Shown here piece after piece: positions 24,707 through 36,087 of a stretch of 64,000 nt of DNA (its first letter is position 1; each line of letters starts with the position of its first letter). The translations under genes and the position numbers were made by a program. The notes under the pieces are model-generated. The model did no database searches, was not told the DNA's origin, and saw nothing but the letters and a program-made list of their open reading frames with translations. The stretch is from Magicicada septendecula (taxonomy: Eukaryota; Arthropoda; Insecta; Hemiptera; Cicadidae), in NCBI GenBank assembly GCA_034769895.1, contig CM068375.1, positions 250,583,542-250,647,541 of the forward strand, read 5' to 3'.

Positions 24707-25828
24707 TGTAACGGTACAAATATCACCGTCCCGAGACACATTGGGAATATTAACATTTTCTTTAATAAGTGTCTTAGGGAAAAGTTATTAGCGTCAAGGT
24801 CATCGATCAAGCAGCTGGAGACAGCTATTTTTAGCGACACGAACTCGGAACTTTGCATTTTGAAGTCACGCTACACAACGTCATAAGCTGAGCCCAACAT
24901 ACGTCACGTTGGAATGCAGGAGTGTCCGCTAACTCGCCGGGATGGCGTCAGCAGTAGTCTGCGCTTGGTTTTATAAAGTCAGTCGCCAACCAACATCTAG
25001 TGACGACGGACATAATTTCGGGTGGGCAGCCCGAGTGTTAAATTTAAGGTTGCCCGCCAACTAAAACCCAGTTGAAATTATACTCTTGTGCCGTACGGTC
25101 ACAAAAAAGTTCCGCGGACAAATTTACAGGCGCGCCCAAATAATTAAAATGTGAAGTGAAAGAAATCAGTTTTTATTTTAAGATAGTATAAAAGGAACTA
25201 ACAGTTTCGGGTTGCATGCTGAAAATTATGATGAAAGTGTGTGGGACAAGTTGGAGTCATCTGGATGATTCAGCTAAGTAACAAATGGGGGGTAGAACAA
25301 AATTTTAACAAGGGCCAACCAAAATTTCAACATCACTTTTTTTATTTTGTTTGATTACTAAAATGGAGATCTCCTAAGGGTATAGTGTGAGTGTGTGTGT
25401 GTGTGTGTGGGGGGGGGTGAAAATTATCTCATAAATTTAAGAAGTGCTGGCTTGCGTCTCTTTATTGATGATTTAAATAAATGTTTTACTGATCATTCTT
25501 TCAAATTTATTAAATACTTTTGATTGGTTTCTATATTTTGTTTCATGAATGTATAATTAAAAGCCTTGGGGGAGAGTTTAATGTAGTAATGACATAATAA
25601 AAAATAAAAGAGAATATCATGTGAAAACAAATAATCAATTTGTTTACTTCAAAATAACCCAGGTCTGCTTCCAAATACGTCTTCACGAACCTTGAATTAA
25701 CCTTGGGTAAGTACTTGTTCATACGAAGTTGGCAATAGTTCAAGATGGTGTCCGAAAATAGACGCATGCACTGCTGATTTTTATAAACAAGTAAAATAAA
25801 AAGTAAATAGTAGTAAAGAATGGTTACA
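24707..25828 (+). repeat. element A 3' LTR, 1122 bp
   Basis: Complete LTR bounded by TGTAAC and GTTACA, which are inverse complements. It includes a short (GT)n plus G-run at 25387-25418. Confidence 0.85.
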
Positions 25829-26939
25829 CAACTAACTGTTAATTAGATGTAGACTTACTTGTACTAAGTTTGGAGCATAATAAAGAAAATTTTGACTTTA
25901 TTTTAATCGGATGACCACCCCCAGACTCAAAGGAGGAGGAGGTAGGCAAAACATAAATCACTGTCATTGTCTGTGTCATCTACTTCTGATTAGTCAGAAA
26001 AATAAACTGAATCACTAGTTTTAAACAGGCTTAAGCCTTCATCATCTGGAACCTGTAACACAGTTGCAAATTTTTGTATTAACAATAAGTAATAAATGCA
26101 AGTTAACACCTCAGAAATAAACTTACAGTTACAAATGCAAAGAAAAAACCTTAACTTAATCATGAAATAAACTTACGTACAGAAAACTTTATGGTTTTCT
26201 TATTTAAGGTTTGCTTGGTTAGGTTTTCAATAATGATACAGAAAAACGTGTATATATTGGTATTAATACTTTTATTACAATTTCCTAAGTGCCATTAACC
26301 TAACAGAAAACTGTCGGATTTAAATAAATAATGCTAATGGTACCTGAGTACTAAACAATCTAAACCGTAAATCGTCTGTTTGAATGAAAATTCATTTTTT
26401 TCTACACAATAGCAAGTAAACAGAAAACAACTTAAAACGAGACTAGAATCAATAGAAGTAACACATATTATTATAATGCAAGACATCATATGCAGTCATT
26501 AATATTTAAGTAAAATAATTTTGGTCTCTTTAAAAAGATACAAAAGCTACATGGTGAGCAAGCTACAAAAAAATACACAAAAAGTAGTAACATTTTCAGT
26601 TTGAATAAAAACTATAACAATTGTTGAAAAAAGGCTAACGTAATATTACTATATTACAATATAAAAGGTAAATAAATATAATTTGCTGTTACTTACTTGT
26701 TTAGCTTTGACACTGGAATGTCCCGTTTCATTTTCTACATTTCCAGAGGTGCTAGGACAAACATACTTATTTCATTCATTAACAGTACTGCATTTGTTTT
26801 TATCCTGTTATAACTCCAATATCAACTTTCCTCTAGAAATATCCACCGCAACAAAAAAAATCTCATCTTAAAAGCATTTACAGCTAAAATATTGTAACCA
26901 CAATTTCTGTTTGAGATTGGGTTAAAACAGATGTTCACT
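25829..26939. other. spacer; possible 3' exon of the minus-strand transposase
   Basis: Mostly AT-rich. On the minus strand, just after a CAG at about 26052, a frame reads VPDDEGLSLFKTSDSVYFSD before a stop, and AATAAA-type signals follow near 25900. That would suit a short acidic terminal exon of the decayed pogo gene at 26940-27940, by analogy with the intron in the Tigger at 58783, but this is weak. Confidence 0.3.
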
Positions 26940-27940
26940 GCCATCATGATCTTCATATACTTCTGCTTTTCATTTCACTAAAGTAAATTTTGTTAAGTTT
27001 ACGATTTCTAGCTTCATTATAAATGGCAAAGACACTTTTGTAAAACAGCCAAAATTGATAGCAATGTTTTTTAAAACAACCAACAGTGGATGTGCAGCAG
27101 AGCTGTCTAAAATAAGAATTTTTCTTGAATTTTTTTTGTATCTGTCCCAATTTACAAGCCACTCCTGAAAAACTGCATGTCAACCAAGCATTTTTTTTTT
27201 TTAATTATATAATTAACCAGTAATTGTCCATTCTGAGCCATTTAAAACTCACTCATCAACTTCCCTATCACAACCAACTTGCATTTATCACTAGACAGAC
27301 ATATACTCATGTGACAACACAGTGCCATAGTGCTTTGATTTGTTGGAGCCTGATAATTTTCTTGTTTACATAGAACCATCTGTTGTGGCCCGATAAAGCA
27401 AACTGGTTTCATTAGCATTATAAATATTACCAACCAAAAATTTCTGGAGGATTTTGGATAGTGTGTTAACCTTCCAGTTTTCAAGCACTTCCCATGACAA
27501 CACTAGCTTTACCCTGTGGATTTTCATAAACTGAATTTGCTTCCTACATTTCCAGTGAGACAGCCAACTACCTGTGGTTTTAATACCATCATGGTTTAAT
27601 TTCTTCACAAATTCTTCTGTTTTAATTTTAAGTATTGGCAGGCTAACAAAGTTCAAGCAGTTATAGCGGAAAACCACTCACTTTAATACCTTCAATAAGC
27701 AGATCATTTCTATTGGTTTCTATTTTTGAGAAGCCCAATGAAGTCCATCGCTTAAGATCCATTCATTCATAATTTTTCTTGCCAAGATGAGAAATTGTAG
27801 TTTTCGATACTCAAGTGAGTTCTGAGAGTTTTCTATGTCTAGTGTTAGTTTTGATCATGTCAGTTAACTCAATTCTTTCACCAAAAGGCATGTCATTCCC
27901 TGGCATATTTGTAGATTAAAATGAAAAAAGAAATTGTAGG
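26940..27940 (-). pseudogene. decayed pogo/Tigger (jerky-like) transposase
   Basis: Minus-strand blocks run in family order. An N-terminal part lies near 27930-27700. Next come FVKKLNHDGIKTTGSWLSHW (CENP-B-type helix-turn-helix region) and IYNANETSLLYRATTDGSM, where pogo transposases have YNADETGL with the first catalytic Asp; here that Asp reads Asn. Then follow a KLVVIGK block and SFSGVACKLGQIQKKFKKN, where the second-Asp segment would come. Frameshifts and stops split it into frames 27677-27366, 27484-27242 and 27183-26953. The missing first Asp and the breaks make it inactive. Its terminal inverted repeats were not found. Confidence 0.7.
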
Positions 27941-27949
27941 GTACCAAAT

Positions 27950-30900
27950 TTTTAATGTGTCAGAAATTTTATAGCGAAAATATCAATCATGGGCTAGAAA
28001 TTTTAAATTGTAGGTCAGACAGAAAAAAAATTACTACACAATGATAATTAAAACTTGGAAAATCATCACTATGTAAGTGTAAGATTTGGTCACACTGGAA
28101 AAGTTGCACATAGTATAACAAAACCATTAACACTCCAGGACCTATTTCATACTTCAAAGATATCTAACTGTAACGAACTGAGAGCATGTGTTTGCGCAAA
28201 ATGACAAGCTATACAGTAAACCTCAATGGCCTGTGACAAAAAAAAGCAGATAGTCGAAGAGAGTGATACAAAGAGACAGCATTACTAGACATAACACTCT
28301 TGTAGTGGTCCATGTAGTTGGTTCATGGTATGTATTGTAAACAAAGTCAAATTCATTTTAATTATGTACTTAAAAATTGGCTTATTTATTCTGCTTAAGA
28401 AGAGGGAAACTGAGATATTACTGGACTGATTAACTGGCGATCTGGAGCTATTAACCGACGCAACTTCCTGTGTGTAACTCTGTTTTGTTTTTGTATTTTT
28501 TATTTGACCCAATAAAGCAGCTGACCCTTATAAACTGGTGGTCCCAATAGTCGGAATTCATGTACTTTATTTTATGATATAGACACAAAAATATATACAA
28601 CAAAAAAGTAAATACAGGAAAACAGGTAGAAGAAAGAAAGAAACAGATGATTCACAGAGGAACGGAATGTCATTAAAAAAAACGACTGTGAAGAAAATAA
28701 AAGGCTCAAGAAATAACGAGAAAAGCATATAAAACTTGCTAATAACACTTCAGGAACTGATAGCTGTTCGCTTAGACCTTCAGAAATTTAGGATTAACTT
28801 AAGGAAGTACAAAGTGTAGAGAAAAATGATCAGAAGGTAAACAAAAACTGTGACTTCTAACTTTCAGTCAAATTAACATCTGTATTTATTTATATAATCT
28901 CTTTCTCTAGTAGTAAATAAATAATTAAAAGATTGCACATTTCTTATTATAATTACAGCAAGATAATAATACATTTAATAAGAATATTTATTTATTTATT
29001 TATATTTCATACTTAAATCAGAAATAATAATGCAATAAAAAAGCTTACTTTAAATATATATTATATAAATGTTATTAAATTTTACAAGTAAATTTCTATA
29101 AACATTAACAAACAGAAATACACAACATCAACTAATTTAAAATTGAGTAAAGCAACTTTTAAATGTGTAACAATCGTTACACATAAAAATGTATTACATT
29201 TGACCTGATCACACACACACACACACACACACACACTTATGTATACACACATATCACAATAATTCTTGTAATAAATATTACAGACTATTACTTATATAGT
29301 AGATCACAAAATTATCAGAAGGTTTGTCATTTCAGATCATGGTTCTGGTTAAGAAAGGCAACAAAAAAAACTTCCTTACAAATACAATTAAAAATTCAGT
29401 TATTTAATCTAAGTAACATATTTTATAATCAATTCTGTGTGTCTCTGTATCTCTCAAATCATAACCCTATTCACTCTACACTCTGTAGACTACACCCATA
29501 TTTTGACAAATCAAAAATGTATTGTCAAACCACTTCTTGTGTGATAGACAAAGCATGAGAGCCACACTTGCTTTGATCTGGATTTGTCTTACAGGTTTTA
29601 GACTGATGATTGTATTAACCTAATATGCAAAATTATAGGAATACTAAACCATAGTGTGACTAAATAAAACTTCCACTGACTAACAAAACCAGTATCTATT
29701 GTCTACTTTTGTTAGTCAGCTCGACAGAATCTTTATACGTTATATTTAGTTCATATAAACTGATCTCCAGGAAGAGTGCAGGAACATTAGTTCTGCAGCT
29801 TATCTTTTTCATCTGACATGATGGCAAAAAGCTAACTGTGAAAAATCTATGCCCTTTCAATATATTATATACCCACTTGTCCTCAAAATAATAACCTGAA
29901 TGTCATAGACAAAAAACTTCCAGATGTCCAGATCAGACAAAACTTGAGGCTACCGCGTGGTGAGAGGTATATGTTGTTTTTATTTTTCTAATGATCCATC
30001 AGAAAAGTATAAAGACTCATAATCAATAGTTAATAACATTTTATAGTGAAAATATTTGTCACAAGTATGGTTATTCCTGCCGTCTCATTATGTTAAAATG
30101 AGTGTTAACATGTAAAAAAAAAAGGCAGCAAAGTGGTCAATAGAAAAGGGTAGAGGGTTAAACTACCACAAGTCAGAACATATTTCACAACGTATACATT
30201 AAGTTTCCATCCTTGTAATCTGGACAGAATTCTAATCCAGATCCTTGGTCCTGATAATTAAATAATATTAACTCGTACTGACACATATATAGACTGTTAA
30301 CCACTGGCAATAGTCATAAAGCTCAATATCACAAACTATAGTGAACCCAGTTAAAACACTCCTTGTAGGACAACTATGTGAAAACTGCTTGTCCAGGACA
30401 ACATATTAACCAGAAAACGACCAAGAAGGACAAACACATACCATATATAATGTACATTTTCCCATGTCGATTTAATTACTGACATACTTACACACAACAT
30501 TGTAAGCAAATAAATTGCACATTATATGAAAATAAATGGTACTTTATTCAGTAGTGCCATTTACTTCACTCATTTTCCTGTATTTACTTACTTTTCACAA
30601 AAAAAATGCACCTATGATGTAAATGCTTGAGCACTTAGCAAAGGTGAAGCCTTTGGTTCAAAGGATGAAGTAGGACTACCGAGATGTTCTGATTTGTCTA
30701 TCATGAATAGAAACAGGTTTTCAGAACACTCAACATTTGCAGCAACAAACATTGTTATACTTTCCTTGTTTAATTTTCTGCTATGGGATTTTCGTTTTCC
30801 ATAATGTACGATTTTTCTGGCATAAGCTTAAAGTCAGTTCTCCTACGGTAGGTGGCAACCCAACCAAGCCCAACACATTGCTATATCACTACTACTTGTT

Positions 30901-31484
30901 TCAAACACAAATGTATCATTGAAAACTCTAAAGATAAAAGCTACTGTGTGGGATTTGAGCACAATAAATTTTTTTTAAGGTTCTGCATATGAGAAATGCA
31001 TGGACCAGATGCATAAGGTAAATACATAACTACGATAGGTTAAAAATATATTTAACATGTGTCAGTGATAATTAAAATGCTTCTTTCCATGCAAAGAAAT
31101 AATGGACCAATGAGATAATGAAGTACAAAATAATATGAAAGATATAATACCTAATGTACATAAATGCAGCTTGCTTATTGGTATCTCACCTGATAAATAT
31201 AATTCATGTTCAAAAACTAATGGCTGGATATCTCATTGCCTTCACATATGGAGTAATCATTCAATGAATTCAAATATTATAGTTGTTTCAACACTGATAC
31301 AATAGAAATAAAGAACTGAATTCATACCAGCACCAAGTTAAAGGAACATCCTTCACATGGTGACAAAAGGTTTTCCGTCAACTGTGGACCGGCTACATTA
31401 TTTTAGCTGCGTAGTACACAGCAGTACACCTAAGGTAATTATTAACTTCATTATCATAATCATAATCATTAACTAGATGACAAG
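27950..31484. other. no gene seen; AT-rich spacer
   Basis: No coding sequence recognised over 3.5 kb. (CA)n at 29210-29237. CAGTAAACCTCAATGG at about 28215 and CAGTTAAAACACTCC at about 30349 resemble pogo-type terminal repeats, both in left-end orientation, without a matching right end. Confidence 0.5.
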
Positions 31485-31488
31485 ACCA

Positions 31489-31931
31489 TGTAACGGGACA
31501 AAATTTGGGTAACAAAATTTAGTTTAAAATATTTTATTGTAATAAAGCAGAACTGATTAAAACTGTGGAAGTAAAGGGCATTATGCGATTTCCATATAAG
31601 GTAAACCAGTGAATCACACAAAAGGCACGTTGTGTACAACGAAACAGCCAGTCTCCAGCCGAAATAGTGTTCCGAAGTACAACGGACAATTAAATGACTA
31701 CGATGGGATGGGAGCAGAAATCCGCCTAGAACTGGTTTCAACGGCATGGCCAAACAGAATTGTAGCTTATGAACGCCAGCCAAGTGAAGCAATCTCCAAC
31801 TCAGAGCTGAACCGTACAGTCGTGTTGTAATAATGTAGGTAGGCCTACCTAAAATTGTGTTCAAAAATGTGATAGAGCAGTGACAAACTTTTAAATTAAC
31901 AAAACAGCAAAAGTGATTCTGATATAAATAT
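31489..31931 (+). repeat. element B LTR 1, left part
   Basis: Matches 41377-41870 of LTR 2, from TGTAACGGGACA through CAAACTTTTAAATTAA. It includes a palindromic TAGGTAGGCCTACCTA near 31830. It ends at ATAT, the target duplicated by element C. Confidence 0.85.
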
Positions 31932-34108
31932 TGTATAAACGAACCTGTAAAATAAATAATAGCTAATGATATATGTTTAATAAAAATCAAAACAGAAAAA
32001 TGAAACAATGACTTAATTTATGGTAATAACAGATAAGAATTTTGTGTTAAAAAAGTATTATATTATGACAAAAATGTTATGATAAAGTTTATGTGATGTT
32101 ATATCAAATATGTTTGAGTTCATGAAAAATAATGAAACAATGTTAACCAATGTTCATAAGTTCGAATTTTGTTATATGTGATCGAGAGATCAAGATAAAT
32201 TTGTTATTAGATGTAGAAAAATAATTGTTTATACAAATGTTAATAATTAAGTTTTGATTGTATGTACGAATTTATATAAAAGGGACTATAGATGCCTAAC
32301 AGACATAACCACAGGTAGATCAATTTACAATAAAAGGCCTAACAGCCAAAAATACTAAATAAACACTTATAACTTAAAGGTTAGATACATCAATTAATAA
32401 TAATTAATAAATACACTATGAAGAGCTAGAAAGAAGAAAAAACATTAAGTTAATAATAATATTTAATAAAATTTATACAAATTATAATAATACCATAATG
32501 CCATAATATCGATTGGTAAAAAATAATATCGAAGGTGGATTAAATATAATAAAAAAGGAAAAAACGGAATTTTATCAAAAAACCAGTAGAAGATGTGTAT
32601 AAAATAATAAACCAGCTATCGGTAAATTTACATTCCGATAGGACAGCAAATTGACAAAGAATAGACAAAAAAATATATGAAAGAAACACTATATAGTCAA
32701 ACATGTGGAAGCGGAAATTAATATAGGTTGCTAGGGAAAAATTTAAGAAGAATGTTGTTGATTTATGAAATAACAAGAATTGCTTTGCTTTGTAAAAAAA
32801 CTGAACGTGATGATTTAAAAAACCCAAGAAGAATATATTGAATCGTAATATTCGAAATCAAAAGATACGATTATAAAGAAGATAAAATTCTAATGATAAT
32901 ACTTACATCTATCACTAACACAGATTAATAAAATAACGATATATTATGAAGTAATAATCGAGAACAAATAACCAAATCCTACAAGAAGAAACTTGGACTG
33001 TCCCATGTCCGAAGGGAATTGATGGAAAATTAATCAAATATAAAGAATTAATAGTAACGCAACTTATAATATTCACAACACCAGAAATTATAACCTTGCA
33101 AATACACGGAACAACACTAACTGCTTCAACCGAAGGAAGAACCTATTTGGATCCTGACGGTGCAGAAGAAACATCAATCGTGCTGTAAAACAATTCAGAA
33201 GCTGTATTCCGAAGTGGACAGGACAAGATTTACTTTTATTAAATGGAAGAAAGAAAACTGTACTTCATAATTGACCAGAACAACGAATTTAGCGATCAAC
33301 CGCCTACGTGATTGGCATCGTTAGAGTCTGGTAAAATTATATTATATTAATCATACTAAATACACAACACATAATTTTTGTAAATCTTGCATTCTTATTA
33401 TGTATTTTTAGTCTTCCCCACAGTTACAAGAACCTTCACACCCTGAAATAAATAAAATACGAATCAAATATAATATATAACCAAATATAAACAAAGGATT
33501 AAATAGTCAACAATCGATACCTGAATCTATAGTCCCAACATATATTAATTAGAATATATCTGAGTTAATGTGAATTGAATACACTAATAAAGAACCTTTA
33601 TATATTTGTTACACCTTGTTATTTGGAGTATGGTTTAGTGAACTGGAACAAAAGTAACTGAATAAGTAGTATAATAAATGGTTAATATAAACATCGAATA
33701 ACCTACAAGTTTCGTTGAGCCGATACTACAGCGCTTATAGTGGAATTATCTGACACCAAAGAGGGAGCGTAAAATTATAAAATTAGACAGAACTCTCTTC
33801 AAGGCATAATAGGGTTGGATGAAATTGTAGAATAAATCTTAAGTTATTTTAGTTCTAGGCACACTAACACTGATAATTATTAAAGAATTAAGTTAACAGT
33901 AATTAAGTACATCCATATATTCCACAACTCCAGATATTTCCGAGAATTTATACAATTAAATTAATACAACACAATTGACAAATACAACAGTGGGAATTTA
34001 GACCGTACGTATCGGTATACCTACAAATTGACGCCGGCAACGTTGGGCAGGAAATAACGAGAATCCCGCGACCGTAAGAGACAACGTAAGAGCCGAAGAA
34101 TACTTACA
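31932..34108 (+). repeat. element C 5' LTR, 2177 bp
   Basis: TGTA then TAAACGAACC... to CTTACA. Compared with the 3' LTR it lacks exactly the 155 bp that follow TGTA there (38006-38160). The 95-codon minus-strand frame at 32540-32827 is repeated exactly in the 3' LTR at 38765-39052; it has no known motif. Confidence 0.92.
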
Positions 34109-34111
34109 AAT

Positions 34112-34131
34112 TGGCGCTCAACTTGTGTAGG
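34112..34131 (+). promoter_or_regulatory. element C primer-binding-like site
   Basis: TGGCGCTCAACTTGTGTAGG starts three bases after the LTR. The TGGCGC(C/T)CAAC start resembles primer sites used with lysine tRNAs, but the later bases differ, so the tRNA is uncertain. Confidence 0.6.
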
Positions 34132-34200
34132 GCTTAAGTTAAGTAACTGTAACCATATTAATATTACTTAACCAGAGCAGGCAACTGTGGGAGAGTAAAT

Positions 34201-36087
34201 ATGCATACCAGAGGTAGATCAAGGATTAGGGCAGGAGAAACGGAGAAGGAAATAGACGAACAAGAACAGGAAATAGAACTAATAACAGACAGTGAAATGG
34301 AACAACAGACAGACGAAATAGCGGAAACTGAAATTATTGTGGACAAGGAAAGGGAACCAGTGGAAGAAAATGCCCAAGGGGACCAAATAGATAAAACTGG
34401 AGCCAGAGAAGTACCAAGTTGGCAGGAGATGATGAAATTTATGACAGAACAATTTAGGAAAACAAATGAGGAAAATAAGGAAAACTCAAAGAGACTGGAG
34501 GAGAAATTAGATAAAACAAATGAGGAAATTAAGGAAAATAAGGAAACCTCAAAACAAATGAACGAAAGATTAAACCAAATTCACGAAAGGTTAGATAGGA
34601 ATGATGAGGGTTTAAAACAAATGAAGGAAGACATCTTACAAATACATGAAGAGAATTTAAGGCAAATTAATGAAAAAATTGAAAATCTTCATGTGACAAT
34701 TAACCAGAAGGTGGACCAAAATAATGAGGAAAGAAAATTAGAAATAGCCAAAACAAATAAAGTGTTAGAAAAAACTAACGAAACAATAGTACAGATTCGT
34801 GAAGAATTACAGAATAAAATTAATGACACAAAAATTGAGAATAAAACATTGGTCGAAGAAATCCAACAGGAAACTGTCGAAAAATGTGAGCAAATTAAAA
34901 ACGAAGTACATCAGGTACGGGAAGAGAATAAGGAAGGTATTAAGCAAATACAGACAGACATGGGCGAACGACTCGAAAGGGTCTATGGCAATTTAAATAA
35001 TATGGAAGGTCAAATCAATACCAATAAAAATAAAATAGAAGAGATTAGTAGGCGTGAGTTACAATTACAGGAGGAAGTAGATTCATGGCGGGATAGGACA
35101 TGCCAAATTAGTCATACAAATAACCATGAGAACAGAGAATCGATTAATTTTCGTAATTATAAGCGCAATCCTATGGAATTTTTAAAGAGATTGGAAGAAG
35201 TGATCATAAGAAATAGAGAGAGTCGCTGGAGTATTATACGAAGCATGATTGATGAAACGTTTAAAGATACTTATGATAATTGGTGGACAGCGGTGCGCCC
35301 GGATATACTGGACATGACTGAGTTCAAAAAACAATTTAAGGAGAAGTATTGGTCGGAATCGACCCAGAATATGATTAGGAATAATTTGAGTAACGGTCGA
35401 TACGAAACAAATGTAGGCCAGTCCCCTACTTCATACTTTTTAGGAAAAGTATGTATGGCGCGGAACTTAGAGCCCCGAATTCCTGAAGAATGTTTGGTAA
35501 TACAACTATCCTATCATTACGAGGAAGGGATAAAGAATGCGCGTATGTGTAGTCAAATCAAAACGATTCCAGCCATGGCCAAATTCTTGGAGAATTATGA
35601 GCACGAGAACCAATACCAAAGAAATAGAATGCTAAATCATAAATATCAGAAGTATGATAATAACGCGCCACCAGCCAATTCTCATAATAACGATCGCAAT
35701 CGACCTGCGCATAACGTTAATACTAATAGAACACAAAATGAAAACACGAATAATAATTCCAGAAACTATAATTATCGCGGCAATAACAATTACAATTATC
35801 GTGATAGTCGCAATAATAGAGGAGATGGAGACAGACGACCCAATAATTATAGACATAACGTCAATTATATTTACTCCAGACCTCAAGGTAATCAGCGACG
35901 ATACTACCCAAGGAGTCACCGATATGACAACCATTATGACCAATCTCGGCATGAAGACAACTACCCACATGATGGAAATTATAGGATAGCAGAACATAAT
36001 ACGGAGGATCGCACGGAAACAGTACAAAACCAACACAGTAATCAGAATGAAAATAGAGAAGAGAGAGTAAGCCCTCATTTAAACTAA
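34201..36087 (+). CDS. gag: Gag polyprotein of element C, intact
   Basis: 628 residues, uninterrupted, first ATG about 90 bp after the LTR. Residues 1-70 are acidic. Residues 70 to about 310 are a long predicted coiled coil with repeated KTNEENKEN/KQMNERL-type heptads. Residues about 310-460 look like the retrotransposon Gag capsid region: NPMEFLKRLEEVI, then DNWWTAVRPD, FKKQFKEKYWSE, and SPTSYFLGKV. The C-terminal 160 residues are rich in N, R, Y and H (RNYNYRGNNNYNYRD) and probably bind nucleic acid; there is no CCHC zinc knuckle. It should form the particle that packages the element's RNA. The coiled coil is unusually long for a Ty3/gypsy Gag. No pol frame follows, not even in decayed form, so Gag is the only product. 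The intact frame suggests it is under selection or very young. Confidence 0.88.
   Translation: MHTRGRSRIRAGETEKEIDEQEQEIELITDSEMEQQTDEIAETEIIVDKEREPVEENAQGDQIDKTGAREVPSWQEMMKFMTEQFRKTNEENKENSKRLEEKLDKTNEEIKENKETSKQMNERLNQIHERLDRNDEGLKQMKEDILQIHEENLRQINEKIENLHVTINQKVDQNNEERKLEIAKTNKVLEKTNETIVQIREELQNKINDTKIENKTLVEEIQQETVEKCEQIKNEVHQVREENKEGIKQIQTDMGERLERVYGNLNNMEGQINTNKNKIEEISRRELQLQEEVDSWRDRTCQISHTNNHENRESINFRNYKRNPMEFLKRLEEVIIRNRESRWSIIRSMIDETFKDTYDNWWTAVRPDILDMTEFKKQFKEKYWSESTQNMIRNNLSNGRYETNVGQSPTSYFLGKVCMARNLEPRIPEECLVIQLSYHYEEGIKNARMCSQIKTIPAMAKFLENYEHENQYQRNRMLNHKYQKYDNNAPPANSHNNDRNRPAHNVNTNRTQNENTNNNSRNYNYRGNNNYNYRDSRNNRGDGDRRPNNYRHNVNYIYSRPQGNQRRYYPRSHRYDNHYDQSRHEDNYPHDGNYRIAEHNTEDRTETVQNQHSNQNENREERVSPHLN

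Larger units (their letters stand above)
21062..25828 (+). mobile_element. LTR retrotransposon A, 5'-truncated, lacking pol
   Basis: The 3' LTR runs 24707-25828 (1122 bp; starts TGTAACGG, ends GGTTACA). Only the last 326 bp of the 5' LTR remain (21062-21387), matching 25500-25828 closely. A primer-binding-like site follows two bases later and a polypurine tract precedes the 3' LTR. The internal region has one short, broken gag-like gene (21663-22675); the remaining 2 kb (22676-24694) contains no protease, reverse transcriptase or integrase that I can recognise. It is either a non-autonomous family or a strongly decayed member. A second LTR of the family is at 8274. Confidence 0.85.

Noticed and set aside
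28215..30370. Two pogo-like terminal repeats, CAGTAAACCTCAATGG and CAGTTAAAACACTCC
   Set aside because: Both point the same way and no right end was found, so no element could be delimited.
31469..32008. 179-codon minus-strand frame spanning the start of element B and element C
   Set aside because: It crosses the B/C insertion junction at 31932, so it cannot be an ancestral gene; it is antisense LTR sequence.
32540..32827. 95-codon minus-strand frame repeated at 38765-39052
   Set aside because: Its exact repetition comes from LTR identity, not selection; no start context or motif supports a gene.
35632..36078. 148-codon minus-strand frame and 111-codon plus-strand frame
   Set aside because: Both are shadows of the Asn/Arg/Tyr-rich end of the element C Gag in other frames.
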